Origin: G963674505 sp964575975
GTDB lineage: Bacteria; Desulfobacterota; Desulfobacteria; Desulfobacterales; SKZT01
Assembly (NCBI GenBank): GCA_964575975.1
Contig: CAZNTU010000154.1
Coordinates: 1-13,223, forward strand
Length of the DNA: 13,223 bases
Direction: 5' to 3'
A model generated the notes under the pieces. It ran no database searches, was not told the origin of the DNA, and was given only the letters and a program-made list of their open reading frames with translations. Both the position numbers and the translations under genes were made by a program. Within the stretch, counting starts at the first letter, position 1; every line of letters begins with the position of its first letter. Positions 1 through 6,739 of the stretch are shown in pieces.

Positions 1-19
1 GCGAAGCGTCCAAGAGGCA

Positions 20-40
20 TTCCCACGTGAAACGTGGGAA
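20..40. repeat. Short perfect hairpin repeat (9-bp arms, 3-nt loop)
   Basis: The arms TTCCCACGT (20-28) and ACGTGGGAA (32-40) are exact reverse complements around a GAA loop, followed by CGAGG. Hairpins of the form TTCCCACG...CGTGGGAACGAGG are, from memory, common dispersed intergenic repeats in several bacterial genomes. No T-run follows on the plus strand, so a simple intrinsic terminator is unlikely. The gene upstream lies outside the window, so its context is unknown. Confidence 0.7.
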
Positions 41-78
41 CGAGGCGGAACGGGGGAACGGGGGAACGGGGGAACGAG
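37..78. repeat. GGAACGGG octamer tandem repeat
   Basis: Three exact GGAACGGG units sit at 47-54, 55-62 and 63-70. They are flanked by variant GGAACGAG units at 37-44 and 71-78. The first variant overlaps the right arm of the preceding hairpin, so the tandem seems to have grown out of the GGAACGAGG tail of that hairpin repeat. Octamer tandems of this sort are prone to slippage and may vary in copy number between strains. Confidence 0.75.
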
Positions 79-112
79 GCGGTCAAAATTAGAATTGCTG
101 GTTGTTCGCGGA

Positions 113-141
113 TTGAATTTTTTTCCGCTATTGAATAAAGT
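113..141 (+). promoter_or_regulatory. Candidate sigma70-type promoter for the SNF2 gene
   Basis: TTGAAT (113-118) and TAAAGT (136-141) are separated by 17 bp, inside the only AT-rich stretch upstream of the SNF2 gene. Each box matches four of six consensus positions. It would give a leader of about 175 nt before the start codon at 322. This is pattern matching only. Confidence 0.4.
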
Positions 142-217
142 ACGGTTTGCGCACGACAAGGAGCGGAGTCGAGCTTCCGGTTCGTCCATGAACGAACGAC
201 GGCAGGGGATTGGAGGC

Positions 218-245
218 GCGGCGCCGCCGTGGAAGGCGGCGCTGC
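218..245 (+). promoter_or_regulatory. GC-rich hairpin in the SNF2 gene leader
   Basis: GCGCCGCC (221-228) pairs exactly with GGCGGCGC (235-242) around a 6-nt loop. Two further Watson-Crick pairs and one G-U pair extend the stem to about 11 bp (218-245). It lies about 75 nt upstream of the ATG at 322, within the predicted leader. No U-run follows, so if it acts at all it would affect translation or RNA stability rather than termination. Positions 95-325 are also open in one frame, but that reading looks non-coding. Confidence 0.4.
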
Positions 246-321
246 CGTTGCCAAGAGGGAATCTAAAGACATGGCGTTTCGCGAACGACTTTGTCGGGAA
301 CGCCTTTGCAAAGGAGAACGA

Positions 322-3300
322 ATGAACAAGAAGGACGCAAACGCGAAAAACAAGCCCAAAACCCGAAAAACGACGCCCGTTCAAATTTTCCAAGATTTGC
401 CGCCGACTGAAAAGTCCCTAGTCGAGACCTTGGCCGTCGTCCACGAGCGCGTCTCCAAATCCAATTTCGCGACTTGCCTTCGGAAGCTCAAAGTCCGAAC
501 GCCGGATGGGAAATTTTTCTCCGCCAAAACTCTCGAGCCGTATCTGGAAAAACTGACCGACGCGGGGCTGGTCGCGTCGGAGGGAATCTACTTCAAATGC
601 AGTCCGAAGATCTCGGAGGCCGTCGCCCGGCACATCGCGGAGCAGGGACGGTTCGAGGAATTCGCCGACGCGGTCCGTTCCATGTTTCCGTTGTACAACG
701 ACTGGTCCGGAAAACATTTCGCGAGAGACTATTCGCAACTGGTGAACGAAGTTCGGATGGCGATCTACGAAAAGGACTCCGCGCATACGTTCGAACTGCT
801 GTCGGAGCATGAAGACAGATACCGCAGCGACATTCGGGCGAGACACCCCTACCTCGCGATTTTTCGAAACGACCCGGAGGTGGAATGGATTTCCGAAAAT
901 CTTCCGGAGGACTTGGCCGTCGAAATACTGCGCAAACTCATGGAAGACGCCGCGGAGGACCTTTCGCCCCACGCCCCGGAAATCTTCGGTTTTCTGGAAA
1001 GCCGGGCGGAGAAGATTCGCGACGCGGAAGCGTTTTCTTCGATTTCCCTGCAACTGGCCTGGTGGCAGATACTGGAGGGGAAGCTCGACGAGGCGCTGGA
1101 ACGGATTTCGGGCCTGGAAGACCTGGACGCCCGGCTCCTGGGCGCGCTCGCGTCGTTTTTCAGAGACCGGAACGACGAGGCGATCGCCCGGTTCGACGAC
1201 GCCTATCTTTCCCTGAAGAAAGCCACGCGGAAGAGAAAAATCTATTTCGCGCATCCTGCCGGCTTGTTTTTCGCGATCGCGCTGGTCAAAAGAGGCGAAG
1301 CCGAAGATTTGAACAGGGCTTCGGCTTTTTGCGCCATCGCAAGGAACGACGGCGACAATTTCTCCCCGAAAGCCTACGAGTTCCTGGAAAAACTGATCAA
1401 GGCCAGAAACGCCGATCCCGACGCGATCGAATTCATCTCCGGCGCGCAGGCCTTGCCGGATTTTTACGATGCGTTGACTGTTCTTTTGCAGGCGCTCTGC
1501 TCCTTTTGGACAAGCCCCAGAACGGGGCCGAAATTCCTCGACAAGCTTGGAAAACTCCACGCCAAGGCGCAGAAAAGCGGAGCGGCGTGGATTGCCGCCG
1601 AATGCGCGGAGCTGTACTCCCGCCTGGACACTGGGGCAAGGACCTTCGCCGAGCAGGCGGCGGCGTTTTGGAACCGAACCGGAATCGTCTCCCTGGTCGA
1701 TATCGTCAAGCGGACGACCAAGTGGGAGAGAATCCTGAACGCCATGATCGATCTGAAAAAAGGTCCGGCCCCCGCTTCGGAAACCATGTTCGAGAAGACG
1801 TCCAGGCTGGTCTGGCTGTTCAGTCACAACGAAAAAAGCGGTTCCTGGAATCTTTCTCCCAGGGAGCAGACGCTGTCCGCGAACGGCGCTTGGAGCAAGG
1901 GACGGAAAATCGCGCTCAAGCGATTGTTCCGCGAGACGGACACTTTCGACTTCCTGACTTCCCAGGACGTCAAGATTTGCCTCGGCTTGCGCGAGGACAC
2001 CTTTTACTGGCAGGGATATCCCGAAACCTCCTACCTTTTCGACCCCAAGACCCCCCTCTATCTCGCGGGACACCCCTTGGTCTTCTGGGAGGATTCGCCC
2101 CAGACCCAGGTGGAGATCGTCAAAGGCGACCCCGAGCTGGTCGTGGGAAAAACCCCGGAAGGAAAAATCGAGATTTCGTTTCCCCACGATCTGACGACCG
2201 AAAACAAAGTCAAGCTGATCAAGGAGGGTCCGAACCGAATCAAAGTCGTCGAAGTGAGCGACGAGCTTCTGAAAATCGCGAAACTGGTCGGCAAAGGCGT
2301 CAAGATCCCGGAAAGCGCCAAGGAGCGCGTCCTGCAAGCCATCGAGGGCGTGTCCTCCGTCGCGACCGTGCATTCGGAGCTGGAGGGAGCGAGCCAAGGC
2401 GTAGTCGAAGTCCAATCCGACCCCGCGCCGAACGTCCACCTTCTGCCGTTGAACCAAGGCTTGAAAGTCGAATTCTTCTGCCGCCCCTTTTCAAGCGCCG
2501 GCCCCTATTTCCGCCCGGGACAGGGAGGAGAAAGCGTAATTTCGGACATCGGCGGGCAGACCATGCGCGCCCGACGCGACCTGAAAAAGGAAAGACTCCT
2601 GGCCGAGGAGGCCTTGTCCGCCTGTCCCGCCCTGCTCTCTCGCCAGGATGGCTCCGAAGGCGATTGGAATTGGCGGCTTCCGGAACCCGAAGACTGCCTG
2701 GAAGTCTTGTCCGAACTGCGGGAACTGGGGGACAAGGCTATGGTCGCATGGCCCGAAGGAGAAAAGTTCCGAATCCGGGGCAAGGCGGACACGGATCGAT
2801 TTTTCGTCGGCGTCGAAAAATCGCGCGACTGGTTTTCCGTGTCCGGCGAGCTGAAAGTGGACGACGATCTGGTACTGGATTTGAAACGGCTTCTGGAAAT
2901 GCTGGAGGAGTCCCCCGGACGCTTCGTCCGCCTGGACGACGGCCAATTCCTGGCGCTGACGGAATCCTTCAGGAAACGGCTGGAGGAAATCAAGGCGTGG
3001 TCCGAACCCGCCGGCGATTCGAGACGGTTCCATCCGCTGGCGGCCCTGGCCTTGCGCGATTTGTCGAACGAGCTGGGCGGACTGAAGGGGGACAAGGGCT
3101 GGAAAGAACATATGAAAAAGTTCGAGGAGGCGAACAAGTCGGACCCGAAATTGCCCTCCACGTTCAAGGGGGAACTCCGGGAGTACCAGGCGGACGGTTT
3201 CAAGTGGCTCGCGCGGCTTTCCCGATGGGGCGCGGGGGCGTGTCTCGCGGACGACATGGGCCTGGGAAAGACGATCCAGGCGCTGGCCGCGATACTGAAC

Positions 3301-4563
3301 AACGCGCCGAAAGGCCCGTCCATGGTGGTCGCGCCGACATCGGTTCTCATGAACTGGAAGGACGAGGCGGCCAGGTTCGCGCCCACCCTGAACGTGGTGG
3401 AATTCGGCGCGGGCGACCGCCAAGGCGTGATAGAAAATCTCGCCGCCTTCGACCTGCTCCTCGTCACCTACGGTCTGCTTCAACAGGAAAAGACCGCCGA
3501 GATGCTGTCGTCCGCGAAATTCGCGACCGTCGTGCTGGACGAGGCCCAGGCGATCAAGAATTTCGCTACAAAAAGATCCAAGGCGGCCATGAACCTGCAG
3601 GCCGACTTCAAACTGATCACCACCGGCACCCCGCTGGAAAACCACCTGGGAGAACTTTGGAACCTGTTTCGTTTCATCAACCCCGGCCTGCTGGGTTCGC
3701 TGAACCGATTCAACGAAAAGTTCGCGGCCCCGATCGAAAGGAACCGGGACAGGAACGCGCGGCAAAGGCTTCGAAAGCTGGTAATGCCGTTCATGCTTCG
3801 GAGAACCAAAAACCAAGTCCTGGAAGAGCTTCCGGCCCGCACCGACGTCGTGTTGCGAGTCGAGTCCAGTCCCGAGCAGATCGCGTTCTACGAGGCCCTC
3901 AGGCAAAAGGCCGTCGAGAAGCTGGAAGGCGTCGGCGCGGAAGACGCGGGCGGACCGAAGCATCTCCAAATCCTGGCCGAAATCATGAAACTGAGAAGGG
4001 CCTGCTGCCACCCGAAACTGGTGCATCCCGAGACGAACATCGGCAGCGCCAAGCTGGACGCGTTCGAAGAACTGGTGGAAGAGCTGCTGCAAAACGGCCA
4101 CAAGGCTCTCGTCTTCAGCCAGTTCACGGGCCATCTCGGGATTCTCCGGGAGTATCTGGACGAGAGGGGCGTCTCGTACCAGTACCTCGACGGCTCCACG
4201 ACGGCGGGAGAGCGCGAAAAGCGGGTCCGCGCGTTCCAGTCCGGCGAGGGGGACCTGTTCCTGATCAGCCTGAAGGCGGGCGGGACCGGTTTGAACCTGA
4301 CGGCGGCCGACTTCGTGATTCACATGGACCCGTGGTGGAACCCGGCCGTGGAGGACCAGGCCTCCGACCGGGCCCACCGCATCGGCCAGACCCGCCCCGT
4401 GACGGTATACCGCCTCGTGGCCAAGGGTACCGTGGAGGAAAAGATCGTACGCCTGCACAGGGAAAAGCGCGACCTGGCCGAGAGCCTGTTGGAAGGGTCC
4501 GACATGAGCGGCAAAATGTCCGCGGACGACCTGCTCCGGTTGATCAGGGAACCTGCGGACTGA
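322..4563 (+). CDS. Large SNF2-family DEAD/DEAH-like helicase/ATPase
   Basis: This 1413-residue protein has a complete C-terminal SNF2 motor: LREYQADG from residue 952, Walker A DMGLGKT (Lys983), Walker B-type DEAQ (1073-1076), TGTPLENHLGELW, VFSQF, and GGTGLNLTAADFVIHMDPWW leading to HRIGQ (1352-1356). The stretch around residues 770-890 (DWFSVSGEL near 836, then FVRLDDGQFLAL) resembles the bacterial SNF2-associated domain. The first 600 or more residues are unusual: a basic N-terminus, a helix-rich winged-helix-like part (about 25-115) and a long helical, possibly TPR-like region. I see no SWIM zinc-finger cysteines. The ATG at 322 is preceded by AAGGAG with good spacing, so I prefer it to an upstream in-frame ATG at 229. 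Such proteins are ATP-driven double-stranded DNA translocases; the bacterial role (transcription, repair or defence) is not known from this sequence. Confidence 0.93.
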   Translation: MNKKDANAKNKPKTRKTTPVQIFQDLPPTEKSLVETLAVVHERVSKSNFATCLRKLKVRTPDGKFFSAKTLEPYLEKLTDAGLVASEGIYFKCSPKISEAVARHIAEQGRFEEFADAVRSMFPLYNDWSGKHFARDYSQLVNEVRMAIYEKDSAHTFELLSEHEDRYRSDIRARHPYLAIFRNDPEVEWISENLPEDLAVEILRKLMEDAAEDLSPHAPEIFGFLESRAEKIRDAEAFSSISLQLAWWQILEGKLDEALERISGLEDLDARLLGALASFFRDRNDEAIARFDDAYLSLKKATRKRKIYFAHPAGLFFAIALVKRGEAEDLNRASAFCAIARNDGDNFSPKAYEFLEKLIKARNADPDAIEFISGAQALPDFYDALTVLLQALCSFWTSPRTGPKFLDKLGKLHAKAQKSGAAWIAAECAELYSRLDTGARTFAEQAAAFWNRTGIVSLVDIVKRTTKWERILNAMIDLKKGPAPASETMFEKTSRLVWLFSHNEKSGSWNLSPREQTLSANGAWSKGRKIALKRLFRETDTFDFLTSQDVKICLGLREDTFYWQGYPETSYLFDPKTPLYLAGHPLVFWEDSPQTQVEIVKGDPELVVGKTPEGKIEISFPHDLTTENKVKLIKEGPNRIKVVEVSDELLKIAKLVGKGVKIPESAKERVLQAIEGVSSVATVHSELEGASQGVVEVQSDPAPNVHLLPLNQGLKVEFFCRPFSSAGPYFRPGQGGESVISDIGGQTMRARRDLKKERLLAEEALSACPALLSRQDGSEGDWNWRLPEPEDCLEVLSELRELGDKAMVAWPEGEKFRIRGKADTDRFFVGVEKSRDWFSVSGELKVDDDLVLDLKRLLEMLEESPGRFVRLDDGQFLALTESFRKRLEEIKAWSEPAGDSRRFHPLAALALRDLSNELGGLKGDKGWKEHMKKFEEANKSDPKLPSTFKGELREYQADGFKWLARLSRWGAGACLADDMGLGKTIQALAAILNNAPKGPSMVVAPTSVLMNWKDEAARFAPTLNVVEFGAGDRQGVIENLAAFDLLLVTYGLLQQEKTAEMLSSAKFATVVLDEAQAIKNFATKRSKAAMNLQADFKLITTGTPLENHLGELWNLFRFINPGLLGSLNRFNEKFAAPIERNRDRNARQRLRKLVMPFMLRRTKNQVLEELPARTDVVLRVESSPEQIAFYEALRQKAVEKLEGVGAEDAGGPKHLQILAEIMKLRRACCHPKLVHPETNIGSAKLDAFEELVEELLQNGHKALVFSQFTGHLGILREYLDERGVSYQYLDGSTTAGEREKRVRAFQSGEGDLFLISLKAGGTGLNLTAADFVIHMDPWWNPAVEDQASDRAHRIGQTRPVTVYRLVAKGTVEEKIVRLHREKRDLAESLLEGSDMSGKMSADDLLRLIREPAD

Positions 4564-4618
4564 CTTCGGCGTTCTCCATCGAGGAGGTCGCGGAACGGCG
4601 ATGCGCCTTAGATTCCGG

Positions 4619-4647
4619 TTGACACGAAATTTCCTAACCGTTAAACT
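4619..4647 (+). promoter_or_regulatory. Strong sigma70-like promoter upstream of the winged-helix gene
   Basis: A perfect -35 box TTGACA (4619-4624) is followed after exactly 17 bp by TAAACT (4642-4647), which matches four of six -10 positions. Transcription would start near 4654. This excludes the earlier in-frame ATG at 4601 from that transcript and supports the start at 4709. It suggests the small gene can be expressed independently of the SNF2 gene. Confidence 0.55.
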
Positions 4648-4708
4648 CGCGGCAGAAACGGTTTTTGGGCAAAAAAAGGAAAACGCGCATTCGAGGAACG
4701 AACGACTC

Positions 4709-4936
4709 ATGATTACGTCCGGAAAGATATGGGGGGTACTGGATGGAAAGATGCCCTACGACGAATGGGTTCCGTTGCGGGAGATCTACGAATTGGTCGA
4801 AAGGCACGGCGAACTGGACGACGAGGACAACGCGGACCCTGCGGTTTGGAAGAAAAAAGTGAGGGCGGTCCTCCAGCACAGGAGGAGGATCGGCCAGATA
4901 GTGAGCGGCGGCAACGCCCACTACAAGCTGGTATAA
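4709..4936 (+). CDS. Small winged-helix-like DNA-binding protein
   Basis: A 75-residue soluble protein. The pattern WVPLREIYELVE, then a short acidic insert, then WKKKVRAVLQHRRRIGQI and a final GNAHYKLV strand resembles the winged-helix domain found at the N-terminus of Mrr-like restriction enzymes and related HARE-HTH modules. In those proteins it recognises DNA, sometimes modified DNA. Here the domain stands alone with no nuclease attached, and the following 340 bp do not continue it. The start at 4709 fits the promoter at 4619-4647, though its Shine-Dalgarno (GAGG, 12 nt upstream) is weak; an in-frame ATG at 4601 would add 36 poorly conserved-looking residues. It lies 145 bp after the SNF2 gene on the same strand. 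Function is inferred from fold resemblance only. Confidence 0.72.
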   Translation: MITSGKIWGVLDGKMPYDEWVPLREIYELVERHGELDDEDNADPAVWKKKVRAVLQHRRRIGQIVSGGNAHYKLV

Positions 4937-5053
4937 TCGAACGATTTCCGAGAAGCTCGAATGTCGCGATTTCCACCCGACCGTCCTCCCGATCCGGTGC
5001 TGTCGCCTTGGGCGCCATAGACGTCCCCATGACCGTCGGACCAACGATGGCTT

Positions 5054-5277
5054 TCAGTTTGCCTCTTTCTGCCACCACTGGGCCGCGACAAAGGCCGCTT
5101 CGGTTTCGTCGAGGAAAAATGCCTTTTGATCACGACGTTAGCCTTGTGAAGAATCATCCGACCGCAGTTGCAGGTTGCCATCCCGGCCGCATCCTGACCG
5201 AGATGCTGCAAAACGCTCCTGGCTTCGTACCACTCGGACGAGACAGGTTCCCTGCCTGCGATGCCGAGAAGGATTAA
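5054..5277 (-). pseudogene. Possible frameshifted coding remnant, unknown family
   Basis: On the minus strand one frame, open from 5277, reads REPVSSEWYEARSVLQHL and then MATCNCGRMILHKANV. A second frame, opening near 5142, reads RDQKAFFLDETEAAF and then VAAQWWQKEAN before a TGA at 5056-5054. Both pieces look protein-like and the second has mostly G/C third positions. One frameshift near 5140 would join them into a single chain with a CxC motif. The first frame has no convincing start before the TTG at 5211, and it abuts the stop of the phosphatase-family gene. I do not recognise the family. The rest of the 337-bp gap (4937-5273) shows no intact gene and no clear terminator. It could also be chance. 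Confidence 0.3.
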
Positions 5278-6380
5278 TCAAACGCTTCCTCGACAGTTTC
5301 TTCGGCCTCCTTCCTATCCCTTGGTTCGGGATCATCCTGCTTTTGGGACGGATCCTTTCGCGGCGAAAAACTCAGAGCCGCATAGAACGGAAAATGATCC
5401 GATCCGATGTGCGGAAGTCGCCGCATATCGACGAGTTTGAAATGAGCGGAATGAAAAATATGGTCCAAAGGGAATCGGATGAAAAAAAAGTCCGCATGGT
5501 AGGTATTGTACATGCCTCTTCCGACCCGGGGGTCCAGCAAGCCGCTGATTTCTTGAAAGAGAGTGCTTGTGTGCGACCACGCCACGTCGTTCAGATCTCC
5601 GACAACCATAATGGGCAAGTTCGATCGTTTTGCGAATTTGCCCGCTATGATCAACTCGGCATCCCTTTCGACCGTATCCTCGCTTTCGGTCGGTCCGGGC
5701 GGTCGGGGATGCAGGCCGATCAAGCGGAACACATGGCCGCCCGGAAGTCGAACACCGCTGTGTATGGAAGGCACGTCGGGTTCGACGAGAAACCGAACGG
5801 AAGGTTCTATCAGAGGAAACCTGGAATGGAGAATCATGCCGTATGTATTTCCCTGCGGGCATTTCACCTGGTAGGGATAGGAAGAGTCGAGTGCATCGAG
5901 TCGGTCGGACCACCATTGATCGGCTTCGGTGGTCAGGACGATGTCCGGGTCGATATTTTTCAATACACGGAGATATTTTTCGGAATCCCTGTTGTACATC
6001 AGCACATTGGCCGTTACGAGTCGAACTACTGCGGCGTCCCGGTCTTCGGTGGCGCTCTCCACCTCCGCAACAGACAAGGAGGTGTAGGGGAATATTCGGT
6101 ACGCCTGGTAGGCGGACGAAAACAGCAGCATTGAAATCAAAGTCGCCCGGATTCGGCTCGTTGGCATTCCCCTATGCAACTGCAAACCGACCAGGATCGT
6201 CCCGAGAACCAGAATCTGAAGTCGTGGGAAATCGACCACCCGGATCCACCACTCCTTCGACCGCACAAGGGGCAACGCGGTCAAGAAAACCACACCGACC
6301 GCGGCCGACGACCATGCAAGCTCGAAAAATTTTCGGACAACCCTCGCCCGGAGAGAAGTATGTGCCGACAACACGCTCAT
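5274..6380 (-). CDS. Membrane-anchored endonuclease/exonuclease/phosphatase-family protein
   Basis: A 368-residue protein with three hydrophobic N-terminal segments (about 20-39, 50-68, 78-95), followed by a complete EEP catalytic domain. The active-site set is visible: Asn125 in TANVLMYN, Glu152 in TTEADQ, His224 in GLHPRPP, Asp262/Asn264 in VVGDLNDVAW, Asp306-His307 in PLDHIF and Asp328-His329 in GSDHFP. The family hydrolyses phosphodiester or phosphoester bonds of nucleic acids, lipids or phosphoinositides in a metal-dependent way; the three-helix anchor with a C-terminal domain is common in membrane-associated bacterial members of unknown substrate. The tail (about 341-368) is charged and low complexity. 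AAGGGG sits 6 nt before the ATG at 6380. The frame is open much further upstream (to 7454), but that part overlaps the neighbouring gene and looks non-coding. A small ORF overlaps the start by ATGA. Confidence 0.9.
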   Translation of the reverse strand: MSVLSAHTSLRARVVRKFFELAWSSAAVGVVFLTALPLVRSKEWWIRVVDFPRLQILVLGTILVGLQLHRGMPTSRIRATLISMLLFSSAYQAYRIFPYTSLSVAEVESATEDRDAAVVRLVTANVLMYNRDSEKYLRVLKNIDPDIVLTTEADQWWSDRLDALDSSYPYQVKCPQGNTYGMILHSRFPLIEPSVRFLVEPDVPSIHSGVRLPGGHVFRLIGLHPRPPGPTESEDTVERDAELIIAGKFAKRSNLPIMVVGDLNDVAWSHTSTLFQEISGLLDPRVGRGMYNTYHADFFFIRFPLDHIFHSAHFKLVDMRRLPHIGSDHFPFYAALSFSPRKDPSQKQDDPEPRDRKEAEETVEEAFD

Positions 6381-6460
6381 AGATGTCCCCTTACGACATT
6401 GTCGCTCTTGACCTCGAAATCGTCCTTGACGACCTCGACTTGATCCTGGTCGGTTCTCAC
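6377..6460 (-). CDS. Small ORF translationally coupled to the EEP gene, perhaps part of a frameshifted gene
   Basis: A GTG at 6460, preceded by AAAGGA with suitable spacing, begins a 27-residue reading ending with TGA at 6379-6377. This overlaps the ATG of the phosphatase-family gene as ATGA, a usual sign of translational coupling. Third positions are mostly G/C (18 of 27) and the sequence (VEVVKDDFEVKSD) looks like real protein. The same frame is open upstream to about 6620 and reads protein-like (EPFVAKYGRKSAFLL, then DFITWADGLKLGEAEQ). An ATG at 6633 in another frame reads MADVKTKPEIPSSHA before the join. A single frameshift would therefore give one gene of about 85 residues. I do not recognise the family. 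Confidence 0.35.
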   Translation of the reverse strand: MRTDQDQVEVVKDDFEVKSDNVVRGHL

Positions 6461-6647
6461 GGTTTCCTTTCGAGTTAAAGCCCCCGATTGCTCTGCCTCT
6501 CCTAACTTTAATCCGTCCGCCCAAGTAATAAAATCGGGCAAACAAAGTAAAAACGCCGATTTGCGACCGTACTTCGCGACGAACGGTTCGCATGGGAGGA
6601 AGGAATTTCGGGTTTGGTTTTAACATCGGCCATTTCGAAGTCCGCGC

Positions 6648-6707
6648 GTTTGCAGTTGCGGCTTTAGCCGTCGGGGGCGCCGCACGGCTAAAGCCGCAAC
6701 TGCAAAC
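6648..6707. repeat. Perfect palindromic element, 24-bp arms and 12-nt loop
   Basis: The left arm 6648-6671 (GTTTGCAGTTGCGGCTTTAG then CCGT) is the exact reverse complement of the right arm 6684-6707. The 12-nt loop is CGGGGGCGCCGC. It lies 32 bp downstream of the ModF-like stop codon and upstream of the next minus-strand gene. No T-run follows on the minus strand, so it is not a textbook intrinsic terminator, though it could block RNA decay or transcription. The arm containing GCGGCTTTAGCCG resembles dispersed REP-like palindromes I have seen in other genomes; that resemblance is from memory. Confidence 0.85.
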
Positions 6708-6739
6708 TCGCCGGCCGGAATTGAAACAAGCCTGAAATT

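Noticed and set aside
95..325. 76-codon ORF upstream of the SNF2 gene
   Set aside because: It crosses the predicted promoter and leader hairpin, overlaps the real start, and reads as non-coding sequence.
190..4706. 11-base direct repeat GAACGAACGAC at 190-200 and 4696-4706, upstream of both first genes
   Set aside because: About 20 exact 11-base repeats are expected by chance in 13 kb, so shared regulation is not supported.
418..4710. Long minus-strand open frames (679 and 739 codons) and a long second plus-strand frame (885-4622) across the SNF2 gene
   Set aside because: They are shadows of a GC-rich gene with strong third-position bias. Their translations are low-complexity, Arg/Gly/Pro-rich and show no domains, while the SNF2 frame has every family motif.
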